A stretch of DNA of 64,000 nucleotides from Calditrichia bacterium. GTDB taxonomy: Bacteria > Calditrichota > Calditrichia > RBG-13-44-9 > J075. Shown piece after piece: positions 52,815 to 61,712 of this stretch. The stretch spans positions 1 through 64,000 of the forward strand of contig JANQRS010000030.1 in the NCBI GenBank assembly GCA_028284445.1, in the 5' to 3' direction. Under the pieces are notes generated by a model that did no database searches, was not told the DNA's origin, and was given only the letters and a program-made list of their open reading frames with translations. The translations under genes and the position numbers were made by a program. How positions within the stretch are numbered: position 1 is the stretch's first letter; every line of letters starts with the position of its first letter.

Positions 52815-53735
52815 TCAAGCATACTCCTGGTAGCTAATACCGAGAAAGGCCACACATTTTCCGGTATTGGCCGCTAGCTTCAGCAACCAATGAAAGCGGC
52901 GGCTGGGATTGAAAACAGACACCACCATTAGTAAAAAGCTGATGATGCCGAAGGCCGCGGCGCGCAAGAAATAGCGCGATTTGGACCAGCTCTCTTTTTG
53001 CTTTTTGAGTTCAAATGTCACCTTCGTATATGCATTCCCAACCCGGAATGCCCGCCGTAATAGCCAGTTCACGTTGGCTCTTTCTTTTGGTACAAATTCG
53101 ACGGTCAGCGCTTCATAGCTGTTCACGAAGCGAGCGCCATTGTCCTTCAGTTGATTAAAAAGCCGCGAATCTTCCCCGCCGGATGTGCCATACTGCGGGT
53201 CGAATGGGCCCGGCACTGTCGAGAGCAAGTCTCGCTTAATGAGACAGTTGCCAGCCCTTAAACTATGGGCCTCGCTGCCGGTTTTGGGGGCGGGGCGGTT
53301 AAAGAGATAGCAATTGCGAATCCAATCGGGCACGTCAGCAGGGAAATCACTAATTACCCGGCCAAAAACGCCGTCGGCCTGATAGGTCTTTTGCGCTTCC
53401 AGCAGTTTCTTTATCCATTCTATATCTGCGGTTTCATCATCATCGATAAAGCAGATGAGGTCGCCGCTGGCGTTTTTCACACCTATATTGCGCGTGAGAC
53501 TGATATTTTTCTCCGGTTGGGCGTAGTAGTGCAACGGCCATTGTGCGGAGGCTGCAACATCCATGCAAACGGCCGCTGCAGCGCGAGCCGGGTCGTTGTC
53601 TACCACAATGATTTCCAGATCGATATCTGCTGGCAGAGATTGCTCAAAAAGGCTGGTCAGTAATTTTCGCAGCAACTCCGGTCGCCGATAGGTGGCGATA
53701 CACACGGAACAAAGCGTCCTGGCTTGCTTTTTCAT
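52815..53735 (-). CDS. Family 2 glycosyltransferase
   Basis: 306 residues. GT-A fold: CIATYRRPELLRKLLTSLFEQ, IIVVDNDPARAA, NIGVKNASGDLICFIDDDETAD (DxD metal site). A membrane-associated helical segment at the end (AFGIISFLLMVVSVF) suggests anchoring. It transfers a sugar from a nucleotide donor onto the growing repeat unit. It directly abuts the polymerase gene downstream. Confidence 0.88.
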   Translation of the reverse strand: MKKQARTLCSVCIATYRRPELLRKLLTSLFEQSLPADIDLEIIVVDNDPARAAAAVCMDVAASAQWPLHYYAQPEKNISLTRNIGVKNASGDLICFIDDDETADIEWIKKLLEAQKTYQADGVFGRVISDFPADVPDWIRNCYLFNRPAPKTGSEAHSLRAGNCLIKRDLLSTVPGPFDPQYGTSGGEDSRLFNQLKDNGARFVNSYEALTVEFVPKERANVNWLLRRAFRVGNAYTKVTFELKKQKESWSKSRYFLRAAAFGIISFLLMVVSVFNPSRRFHWLLKLAANTGKCVAFLGISYQEYA

Positions 53736-53750
53736 GATACATCCTTTCTA

Positions 53751-55019
53751 TCAAATCGTTCGCAACCGGCGCAGTAGTTGAAACCAAAGCAGAATGGCAA
53801 AAAGCACTTCTCCAGCCAGCAAAGCGCCGAGCGCTCCGGATATTCCATATTGCTGAATCAAAACAACCGCCAGTGCAATCGTTACAAACATGGTAATAAT
53901 ATTGGCCTGGGCGAGAATTTTGAACTGCTTCAAAACCTGTAGCCCAAGGCTGGCATTTGTGCGGAGAAATCCGACGGCAAAAATGCCACCCCAGAGCGCG
54001 ACATATCGAATACTGTCCGCATATTTTTCTGTAAAAAGCCAGGCCGTTAGATACTCGCCGAAGGTATTGATGATGAAAACATAGAGTATGATAATGGTTC
54101 CCAAACCACCGGCAGCGATCAATAACTCGCGCTTGTATCGTTTGAGTTCGCCGGCTTCGCGCAGGCGCACGCCATGGGGACGGGATACCTGACCCCATCC
54201 GGCAGTAATCAAGACGAAGGGGGTCAGGAAAAGCCTGGAAGCAGTGGCATCCGCTGCTGCATGGCTGCCTATCATAAACCCGAGCAGGTAGAGATAGCAG
54301 TAGCGCTGAATATGCGTGGTAATGACGCCGACCAGCGCCCATTTGCCCATCTGCCAGTTTTCCTGATAGCTGGCCTTGATTTGGCCACTGCTGCCGGAGA
54401 TTGGTATGCCCGGCTGCCTGGCACCGCAGGCAATCAGGGCTGCGAAACCGATGAAGAGAAAAATCGCGGCGACGGATATGATGTTCATGGCGACTGCAAG
54501 TCCAATCAGCGAGACGTAGAGGACAGCGTAGCGAATATCGAGCTTCAACACCCTGAGCGGCATCTCTTCTGCATAATAGAAAGCGCGAAAAAATTCGCGA
54601 TACAGGATGCCGATGATCGCCAGGCTGACAGCCGCAATAATTGTCGCTTGCTCTGTGTTAAGATCAAGCATATACCATAGACCGCCGACCGTTACCCCGA
54701 GAACTGAAAGCGGAAAGATGAGCCGATATTGTCCGCGGAACAGGGCGTTGGCATGCTCGAGGTAGCCCTGACGGCTTTTGCTGCCGTAAAGGACTGTGAG
54801 TGGCGTGGTGACCAGGGCATTTTGCAATGAAACAACCAGCAAGGAAACCGAAATTGCAATCGAGTAATATCCGAAGGTCGTTTTTGCCGCCGTTTTGATC
54901 AGCACAATGGTAGCCAGGAAATTTAGCGCCGAAAGCAGGCCCTGGTCCATCAAGGCCACAATGCTTTTCCTAAATAGCGGTTTTGCCGCGATTTGTTGTA
55001 TTTGAACTGCGATTCTCAA
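53751..55019 (-). CDS. Polysaccharide flippase (Wzx-like, MOP superfamily)
   Basis: 422 residues with about twelve hydrophobic helices (LLSALNFLATIVLIKTAAK, YYSIAISVSLLVVSLQNALV, ILVTMFVTIALAVVLI-like). It probably moves lipid-linked repeat units across the inner membrane. A TTG at 55019 keeps the complete first helix, whose KPLFRKSIVALMDQG beginning is typical, and overlaps the preceding gene by 50 bases. A GTG at 54959 has a better ribosome site (AGGA) but would trim that N-terminus. Confidence 0.8.
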   Translation of the reverse strand: MRIAVQIQQIAAKPLFRKSIVALMDQGLLSALNFLATIVLIKTAAKTTFGYYSIAISVSLLVVSLQNALVTTPLTVLYGSKSRQGYLEHANALFRGQYRLIFPLSVLGVTVGGLWYMLDLNTEQATIIAAVSLAIIGILYREFFRAFYYAEEMPLRVLKLDIRYAVLYVSLIGLAVAMNIISVAAIFLFIGFAALIACGARQPGIPISGSSGQIKASYQENWQMGKWALVGVITTHIQRYCYLYLLGFMIGSHAAADATASRLFLTPFVLITAGWGQVSRPHGVRLREAGELKRYKRELLIAAGGLGTIIILYVFIINTFGEYLTAWLFTEKYADSIRYVALWGGIFAVGFLRTNASLGLQVLKQFKILAQANIITMFVTIALAVVLIQQYGISGALGALLAGEVLFAILLWFQLLRRLRTI

Positions 55020-55956
55020 TGTGAACAGGCTCTTTTGACTTTAGTGGTTGATGCACCTTGCTATCGAGCGTTGATGCAACTGTTGCGCTGCGGCCGCGCA
55101 GGTCTCCCTGCCGTAATCGCTGCAGCTGCTCTTCCTGAATGAACGAGACAAATTGCTGATTTACCTGGCGCGGCTCTGCGCGCAATTGCGCCCAAACATA
55201 GCCGGCCAGCCAGGCAATGCCGCCGATGACGTACGGGCGATTACGAAAATCACGGATTGTCCGCAGTGACTCGAAAAGCGGGTGGTATCCGAGAGAATAG
55301 TCTTTGATTCCCGACTTGAATTTTGTTGCCAGCGGGTGACGCGTTGCGCTGCCGGTTTGACGGTAATGAAATACTTCGATGTCCGGAAAGCTCTGCACCT
55401 GCCAGCCATACATCCTGGCCATCGTTTCGGCAACCGCGTCTATACCGCCATTGGGCATGGCTCGATATCCGCCGATATCATGAAAGCAATCGCGGCGGAA
55501 GAGCTGAACCGCACCGGCTACGCTGTTTTCTGCGCGTTTCATCTGCACAAAATCGCCGTCGCGCAGGTCCTTCCTGACACCTCCGGCGATGCCCAGCTTC
55601 GTATTCGCGGCAAAGGCCTGCAGAATTTTGTGATAGTAATTCACGCCAAAAGCAATGTCGGCGTCCAGATTGCCGATAAAGTCGTATTTCAGCCCGGCGA
55701 GATAGCGATATCCCATGTTAAATGCATCGACTTTTGCCGCAAAACTGCGATTGCTCTGCCCTTGCTTGCACAATAATTTGATAAACGGGTATTCCCTTGC
55801 ATAACGGGCAACAATCTGTTCGGTCGTGTCTGTTGAACGATCACTGACTACCACCCACTTAATGGGGCGGTGGGTTTGATGAACGACCGAAAGAATCGTT
55901 CGTTCAATAAATTCAGCCTCATTATGGGCGGGAGTGACCAATACATAAGATGTCAT
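54970..55956 (-). CDS. Family 2 glycosyltransferase
   Basis: 328 residues. GT-A fold: VTPAHNEAEFIERTILSVVH, WVVVSDRSTDTTEQIVARY, FIGNLDADIAFG (DxD). The domain ends with an ED-like region (GIDAVAETMARMYGW) and a membrane-proximal helix, then a polar tail. Its 3' end overlaps the flippase frame. The sugar donor cannot be predicted. Confidence 0.88.
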   Translation of the reverse strand: MTSYVLVTPAHNEAEFIERTILSVVHQTHRPIKWVVVSDRSTDTTEQIVARYAREYPFIKLLCKQGQSNRSFAAKVDAFNMGYRYLAGLKYDFIGNLDADIAFGVNYYHKILQAFAANTKLGIAGGVRKDLRDGDFVQMKRAENSVAGAVQLFRRDCFHDIGGYRAMPNGGIDAVAETMARMYGWQVQSFPDIEVFHYRQTGSATRHPLATKFKSGIKDYSLGYHPLFESLRTIRDFRNRPYVIGGIAWLAGYVWAQLRAEPRQVNQQFVSFIQEEQLQRLRQGDLRGRSATVASTLDSKVHQPLKSKEPVHIENRSSNTTNRGKTAI

Positions 55957-55991
55957 CCTTCCAACTCCTTCTCCGTTTCAAGCCTGATTCC

Positions 55992-57329
55992 TTATTTCAG
56001 GCATTTCTTGACGAGGTCAATCAACTCCAGGCGTTGCTTATTCCAGCGATATTGCCGGTAAAGCGCATGACCCTTGTCCGTTATGTATTCGCTTCGATCC
56101 GCATTTACCAACAAAGCCAGGATTGCCCGCGCCAAATCGGCGGCATTCCCGGCATCAAAAAACTCAATAGTATCCGGGGTGAAGTAGTCGGTGATACCAC
56201 GCGTGCGCGGGGCGACAACCGGCTTCCGCAATGACAAGTATTCCATGATGCGGGTCGGAAGATTGAGGTCGGTAAACGGGCTCATTTTGTTTGGAATAAT
56301 GCCAACGTCGGACAATTGGATTGCCCGGGCAATTTCTTCCTGGCTGACTTCTCCGTGATAGTGAACTATGCCCTGCAGGCCAAGAGTGTTGCGCTGTTCC
56401 AGAAAGGTGTGAACAAATTCTCCACCGCCATAAACGTGAAATTCGACGGTTGGAATTTGCGTGCGCACATAGGTCAAAGCTTTTAAGGCAACATCGAGGC
56501 CGTGGCGCTCGACTACGGTACCGTGATACATAAGGGTGCGCGTGCGATGGCGGTCAAAAAAACGCTCTACGGGAACGCTTTGCCCGCCGCAGAAGACGGA
56601 TTCATCCGGGGAATTCATGACGATTTTCATCTTCTCCGGTGGGCAACCACGCTGGATAAACACTTCCCGGAAGGCCTTGTTGGGCGTGATGGCGATATTG
56701 GCAAATCCAATGCTCAGGCGTTCGAAACCCTTGATGAGGCGAATCAGCGGATGAGTGAGCGAAACATTGAATTTGGTCATAAAGACTTCCGGCATCGGAT
56801 CGTGTAAGTCAAGTATGACTTTCGCGCCGGTTAGCCGGGGCAAGAGAGCACTCAATATAAGTATATCCGGCATGTTATGGACGTGCACAACGTCGAAGCG
56901 CCGGCGCAGATGGCGGAAGGAGATGCGCAGGAAACTGCGCAATGTGAAAGCTGCATACTGCCAGAGGTAGCGAAGCTTTCCGGCGCGGACCCGTTCCATT
57001 CTCATGCGCACGACTGTCACGCCATTGATGACCTCGCGGCGTTTTTGGCCCTTTCTGCGCAAGCAGTACACTTCTACTTTCATACCTGCCTGGGTGAGTG
57101 CCTCTGCCTCACGTTTGACACGGGGATCTTGCGGATAATAAGAAAAAACCACCATTCCTGATCGCCGCCCGGCCAGAGTTTCCGGGTCAAGCGGCGCTAC
57201 CTTATCTCTATCAGGGGTAGTTGTGCTTTCGGCTTGCTGACGAATATCATCCTGATACTGCTGCAGCATGAGTTCTGTTAATTCTACAAAATCCTTCTCT
57301 TTGTCTTTCTCAATCGAATCTCTCGCCAT
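55992..57329 (-). CDS. Family 4 glycosyltransferase
   Basis: 445 residues. An N-terminal helical segment (SIEKDKEKDFVELTELMLQQ) precedes the GT-B fold: VVFSYYPQDPRVKREAEALT, then HVHNMPDILILSALLPRL and LDLHDPMPEVF. The donor-binding half has SDVGIIPNKMSPFTDLNLPT and RIMEYLSLRKPVVAPRTRG with the EX7E-like region. The start at 57329 follows the upstream stop by 7 bases with GAGGGG nearby; an ATG at 57362 would overlap the upstream gene. Confidence 0.9.
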   Translation of the reverse strand: MARDSIEKDKEKDFVELTELMLQQYQDDIRQQAESTTTPDRDKVAPLDPETLAGRRSGMVVFSYYPQDPRVKREAEALTQAGMKVEVYCLRRKGQKRREVINGVTVVRMRMERVRAGKLRYLWQYAAFTLRSFLRISFRHLRRRFDVVHVHNMPDILILSALLPRLTGAKVILDLHDPMPEVFMTKFNVSLTHPLIRLIKGFERLSIGFANIAITPNKAFREVFIQRGCPPEKMKIVMNSPDESVFCGGQSVPVERFFDRHRTRTLMYHGTVVERHGLDVALKALTYVRTQIPTVEFHVYGGGEFVHTFLEQRNTLGLQGIVHYHGEVSQEEIARAIQLSDVGIIPNKMSPFTDLNLPTRIMEYLSLRKPVVAPRTRGITDYFTPDTIEFFDAGNAADLARAILALLVNADRSEYITDKGHALYRQYRWNKQRLELIDLVKKCLK

Positions 57330-57336
57330 ATCTGTC

Positions 57337-58326
57337 TTACCCCTCTGGTTGTATAAATTCATGATCCGTTTTTTCGATCGTTGCCGGTGCGCTTACCGGT
57401 CCGTTTTCTGCCTGATGCTGCTGGATATAGGCAGCCACCTCCCTCGGTAAGGCGGCCCAATACTGACCGTTGTAGCGTGTTCTGATGTAATTCAGCAGAT
57501 CGGTGTAGTGGCGAACCGTAAACTGGTCGAAAAGTGGCGTTTGCCGCGAAAAGTGCATGTAATCCGGATGGGTGTTCAGCAATACCATGCCGCCGTTTCT
57601 CGCAATCCAATCCAGTTTGCGCTTCCATATTCGAATGGACTTCTCTTGCATCAGCACAAAGAGAGTAAAATCCTGGGGAAGGGTATAGGGAAGCTCTACA
57701 TAGCCACTGAACTGTCTTGGATTTTGAACCCAAAAAGGGAAAATTGTGCCCACACCATCCGCCTGCGGCTCGAAAGGATCTGTGTCAAAAGTGGACATAT
57801 CGTATTCGATGTTCAGCAGGTGGATCCAGTCGAGATTGTGGTGCATGGCCGGTGAGCGAAATCCGACAGCCTGCCATTCTTTCAAATAGCGATTGATCTG
57901 CCCGGCCCGCTGCCGGAATACGTCTAGCGATTGGTATAGCAATCCATCATGGTAGAGTCCGTGAACCCCAATTTCGAAATCATTGGCGCGCAGATGTTCA
58001 CGTAAATCGTCATCAATCGGATATCTTTCCGGAACAAAATTGAAGGTTGAGCGAAATCCCAAATCCTGCTCTAATTCCATCAATGACGGCACTTGCTCCT
58101 GGCCTCGACTACTCTCAACGTCATGGGTTAAGACAACCGCAAACTGTTTGCCTGCTGGCCAGCCCGGCCAGTTGATGGGCTGCAGGGCTGCAGACGGCAT
58201 AATTGGCCAGTTGACGAGGGCCTTTGCCTTGGTAGCTCGAATAACATTCCGTCGCAGGCATATTTGCCAGCGCCGGGGGATTGCCGGCTTGAGCCGGTAA
58301 TAGGTATTTCTGATATTGGCAGACAT
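57337..58326 (-). CDS. NodB-like polysaccharide deacetylase
   Basis: About 329 residues. The NodB-homology core starts with the metal motif VVLTHDVESS, and the second motif is EIGVHGLYHDGLLY. Such enzymes remove N-acetyl groups from polysaccharides or repeat-unit sugars using a divalent metal. The start at 58326 comes 17 bases after the upstream stop; the longer frame to 58395 overlaps that gene. There is no signal peptide, so it probably acts in the cytoplasm on lipid-linked intermediates. Confidence 0.85.
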   Translation of the reverse strand: MSANIRNTYYRLKPAIPRRWQICLRRNVIRATKAKALVNWPIMPSAALQPINWPGWPAGKQFAVVLTHDVESSRGQEQVPSLMELEQDLGFRSTFNFVPERYPIDDDLREHLRANDFEIGVHGLYHDGLLYQSLDVFRQRAGQINRYLKEWQAVGFRSPAMHHNLDWIHLLNIEYDMSTFDTDPFEPQADGVGTIFPFWVQNPRQFSGYVELPYTLPQDFTLFVLMQEKSIRIWKRKLDWIARNGGMVLLNTHPDYMHFSRQTPLFDQFTVRHYTDLLNYIRTRYNGQYWAALPREVAAYIQQHQAENGPVSAPATIEKTDHEFIQPEG

Positions 58327-58345
58327 ATGCCGGGAAATCCCTTTC

Positions 58346-59464
58346 TTAATACTGGTGCACGGATTCCGTCCGTGCACGCAGGTGGATGTAACCATTCAGA
58401 CGAAAGGCCAATGAGCGGACAAATGGATCAACCATCATCCCCCGTGGCCATACCGGAATCGAAACGATATCCAAATTGCCGGCAACAACTTGCGACCACC
58501 CATAGTCGGCGCAGTTGAATCCGCTGAAACACCCCGTTGGCTTAAACAGCACCACATTTCCGGCGTAGGCGCGCGGAATGTAGGCTGCATGGGCTTTATC
58601 GTTAATGCTGCGAATGCGTCGGTAGGAAGCCGGGCGATGTTTTCGCGGCAGTCTCAGGAATGCTCGGAAATCATGCCTCAAGAGTCCCAGACGAATTCTC
58701 TGTGTATGCCATTTGATGTCGATGAATTTTGAGGCCGCGCCGCGATCCAGGGACCACCAGTTCTTGAAGTGAAACCAAAGATTCTGACCGCTGTGGAAAA
58801 GGCGCTTGTAGGGCGACTTATAGCTCTTGCCGGCTGTAGCCATGTTGTAGGTTTCGAACAGCGCCAACAGTTTAACTTCGCGCCCGAGCTCCCGCAGTTG
58901 CCGGGCCATTTCAAAGGCAATTGTACCACCCATACAATACCCGCCGAGCATGTACGGACCATGCGGCTGAATCGTAAGAATTTGGGCCACATAGAACGAA
59001 GCCAATGCTTCAATGTCATAGCTATCAGGCATGTTGCGGGACGGCACAAACTGCAGAGCAAAAACCGGCTGTTGGGGATCAAGGTATTCGGCCAGTCCCC
59101 GGTAAAAATTGACCGTGCCGTCTGCACCATGTACCAGGAAAAGCGGGGGACGGATTCCGTCTGTCTTGAGCGGAACAATCGGGGAAAGATGCGTTGTGTG
59201 TCCCTGGTTATTCATGATGCTGGCGATCTTACGGATGGTCTGGCCTTCAAAAATCGCACTTACCTCAAGGGGGAAACCAAGCCGTTTACGAACGACCTCA
59301 CACATCCGGGCTGCCAGCAGCGAATGTCCACCGATATCAAAGAAGTTGTCACGCACACCGATAGGATGATAGTCCAGCAATTCTTCCCAAATTGCTACCA
59401 ATTGGCGCTCCAGAAGTTCTTCCGGAGCCATATAATTCGCCCGCTGTCTGGATGTCGTGATCAT
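58346..59464 (-). CDS. Carrier protein - thioesterase didomain (thioesterase apparently degenerate)
   Basis: 372 residues. Residues 15-85 are a phosphopantetheine-binding carrier domain with its attachment Ser48 in DNFFDIGGHSLLAARM. Residues ~105-350 are a type I thioesterase-like alpha/beta hydrolase (PPLFLVHGADGTVNFYRGLA). In that domain the nucleophile box reads GGYCMGG, so Cys177 replaces the usual Ser, and the C-terminal HxxM catalytic His box is absent (VWPRGMMVDP in its place). It may hold and transfer an acyl or aminoacyl group for decorating the polysaccharide rather than hydrolyse it. AAGGAAG lies before the ATG. Confidence 0.8.
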   Translation of the reverse strand: MITTSRQRANYMAPEELLERQLVAIWEELLDYHPIGVRDNFFDIGGHSLLAARMCEVVRKRLGFPLEVSAIFEGQTIRKIASIMNNQGHTTHLSPIVPLKTDGIRPPLFLVHGADGTVNFYRGLAEYLDPQQPVFALQFVPSRNMPDSYDIEALASFYVAQILTIQPHGPYMLGGYCMGGTIAFEMARQLRELGREVKLLALFETYNMATAGKSYKSPYKRLFHSGQNLWFHFKNWWSLDRGAASKFIDIKWHTQRIRLGLLRHDFRAFLRLPRKHRPASYRRIRSINDKAHAAYIPRAYAGNVVLFKPTGCFSGFNCADYGWSQVVAGNLDIVSIPVWPRGMMVDPFVRSLAFRLNGYIHLRARTESVHQY

Positions 59465-59515
59465 AACTTGCTTCCTTGCTTTTCTTTAGAAATGAATTGC
59501 TTTATCGATCTGTAT

Positions 59516-60643
59516 CTATCCGATATACTTATAGGTTAGCTCTCCGATGGCCCGAAGCGCCGTTGTCGGCAGCTTGCGCATGACATCGCGGACCACCGGT
59601 GAAGCCAGTTTTTTCTGACGGATAAAGCGACGCTCCACCAGATCGTAGCGATAATAATTGATCAATTTTTCCTCTGTTCCCCATCCGCGCTTGAAGTGAA
59701 TCAAACCCTGGTCGGAGATATCGGTTCTGCCGAAACAGAGGCGTTCCATGCCAATATTTTGATAATATTGAATGGCCTGCCAAATCAGCAGATGGTTGGG
59801 GCAAAGGGCCCGCTGCATAACGTCGCCGCCGCTGAATTTGTAAATCACTTCCTTGTCGAAGAAAAAGAAGATGGCGCCGGCGATGGGTTGCCCATTGACG
59901 TAGGCGAGAAAAATATCGCCCAGGTTCTGCAGGACTATTTCCCGAAATACATTGTCAAAGAAACGTCGCGGCTGCGGCGGCAGGCCGAGGCGCTTGCGGG
60001 TCAGGCAGTGAAGCTGATAGTAGCTGCCCATCGCTTCCATAGAGTTGGATCGTACGATGGAAACTTTACCTTTTTCAGCAATGCGGATATTGCGTTTCAT
60101 ATTTTGCCGAAATCCCTCGCGCAACTTGGCCAGCGGTCGGGTAAGTTCCAGTGTGTGTGTCGAGAAGACGGTGCTCGGCATTGTATTCGGCTGTGGGATT
60201 TCATCACCGCGTAGTTCGATATAGCGCCAGCCCCTTTCTCTGCCAAGCTCAGAGAGTATGGTAAATAGCGGCAGTTCGGCGATGTCAGTATCGACAAATG
60301 CCTGGCAATAGTCGCTGAATGGCAAGGAAATACCGCGCCGTGCCGCACCAAAGGGGCGGACGTCCATCATTGGGAGCAGGAATCGCAGCTGATGGCCTTC
60401 CCAGAGCGTCACATAAATCGGCTTGTATCCGTAGGTCATGGAGAGGACGCGCGCCCAAACTGAAGAGTGGAAAATGCCGGTATCGCCGTGTCGCTGCAGT
60501 ATATCATCCCATTGGGAATGCTCTTTCGGGTCGATAAATTGCAGTCGCAGATTTGCCGCATTAAAATCGTGTAGCCAGGAGCGGCGAGTACCTGGTACTG
60601 CCGCCCGTGTTTTCCTGACCAGTTGTGCATCAGCGAATGTCAC
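59516..60643 (-). CDS. FemAB/GNAT-fold acyl- or aminoacyl-transferase-like protein
   Basis: 375 residues with the double-GNAT pattern of FemAB-like proteins (HSQWDDILQRHGDTGIFHSS; FRQNMKRNIRIAEKGKVSIV; DIFLAYVNGQPIAGAIFFFF; CFGRTDISDQGLIHFKRGWG). In exopolysaccharide clusters such proteins are common but their substrate is unproven. Together with the carrier didomain next to it, an aminoacyl or acyl transfer onto a sugar is plausible. Starts with GTG at 60643, overlapping the upstream stop by 4 bases, with AGGAGG before it. Confidence 0.8.
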   Translation of the reverse strand: MTFADAQLVRKTRAAVPGTRRSWLHDFNAANLRLQFIDPKEHSQWDDILQRHGDTGIFHSSVWARVLSMTYGYKPIYVTLWEGHQLRFLLPMMDVRPFGAARRGISLPFSDYCQAFVDTDIAELPLFTILSELGRERGWRYIELRGDEIPQPNTMPSTVFSTHTLELTRPLAKLREGFRQNMKRNIRIAEKGKVSIVRSNSMEAMGSYYQLHCLTRKRLGLPPQPRRFFDNVFREIVLQNLGDIFLAYVNGQPIAGAIFFFFDKEVIYKFSGGDVMQRALCPNHLLIWQAIQYYQNIGMERLCFGRTDISDQGLIHFKRGWGTEEKLINYYRYDLVERRFIRQKKLASPVVRDVMRKLPTTALRAIGELTYKYIG

Positions 60644-61698
60644 CTGATGACCTCCTGTGTGCTTTCAGGCATCATCATTGCGCCTATGTCACTGATAATT
60701 GGAATTGCGCCGCCTCCGCTGTCCAGCGATTCATTTGCAGCTTCAATGATCCGAACCACTCGCAAGCCGCTGTAGCCGTCGCTACGGGGGCGTGTGCCGT
60801 TTTGGATCGACTCGATGAAGTGCCGAGTTTCTGCGCCAAGCGCTTCATATTCTTCAACGCGAGGGATGTATATATCGCCATAGCGATAGGCGAACTGGAA
60901 TTCTCCGAAATTGTCGTAGTATTGCGGACGCTCAACACCTTTGTCGAAAATTTTGATCTTTTCATTCGGGCTGATATCGTCATAGACCAGCATCTTTTTT
61001 GTGCCGACGAAGACCATCGAACGAATTTTGTTGGGATCTACCCAGGAGTGATGGAGGAATGCCACTGCGCCGCTGCCATAATTGAGGGTCGTCATGGCGA
61101 CTTCTTCGATACCGGTATTGTAGTGGCTGCGTCCCTGGGAATTCACAGTGATCGGGTCTTCCTGAAGGAGGTAAGAGATAATGGATATATCATGTGGTGC
61201 AAGATCCCAAATTACATTGATATCCGGTTGGAACAGTCCCAGGTTGACTCGTGTGCTGCTGATGTAAATCATTTCGCCGAGTTCGCCGCTTTCGATAATT
61301 TCCTTGATTTTGTTGACCGCAGCGGTGTATTCGAAGGTGTGACCAACCATGAGCACTTTTTGCCGCTGCTCGGCCAGGCGAATTAACTCCATACAGCTGG
61401 CGGAGGAATGCGTAATTGGCTTCTCGATGAATACGTGCTTGTCTGCCAGTAAAAAGGACTTGGCCAGGGCATAGTGTGTCGATACCGGCGTTGCAATACA
61501 AACTGCATCAAGATCACCGTAAAGAAGCACTTGCTGATCGGTCGTGGTCTGGATACTGGGATACAACGACTTCATTTTCTCAAGACGGCTTTCGTCGCGA
61601 TCACAGCAAATAGTTACTTCGCAATTCGGGGCGTTGTATAAATTTCTGATTAGATTTGGGCCCCAATAACCGCACCCGATAACTCCAACTTTTATCAT
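60640..61698 (-). CDS. Gfo/Idh/MocA-family sugar oxidoreductase
   Basis: 352 residues. The N-terminal NAD(P) fold begins KVGVIGCGYWGPNLIRNLYN. The conserved EKP motif is in VFIEKPITHSS. The C-terminal domain shows DLAPHDISIISYLL. Such enzymes modify nucleotide-activated sugars (oxidation at C3 or C4, for example of UDP-GlcNAc). It probably makes an amino- or deoxy-sugar precursor for this polysaccharide. GGAG precedes the ATG. Confidence 0.92.
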   Translation of the reverse strand: MIKVGVIGCGYWGPNLIRNLYNAPNCEVTICCDRDESRLEKMKSLYPSIQTTTDQQVLLYGDLDAVCIATPVSTHYALAKSFLLADKHVFIEKPITHSSASCMELIRLAEQRQKVLMVGHTFEYTAAVNKIKEIIESGELGEMIYISSTRVNLGLFQPDINVIWDLAPHDISIISYLLQEDPITVNSQGRSHYNTGIEEVAMTTLNYGSGAVAFLHHSWVDPNKIRSMVFVGTKKMLVYDDISPNEKIKIFDKGVERPQYYDNFGEFQFAYRYGDIYIPRVEEYEALGAETRHFIESIQNGTRPRSDGYSGLRVVRIIEAANESLDSGGGAIPIISDIGAMMMPESTQEVIR

Positions 61699-61712
61699 TA
61701 CTAACTCCTTTT

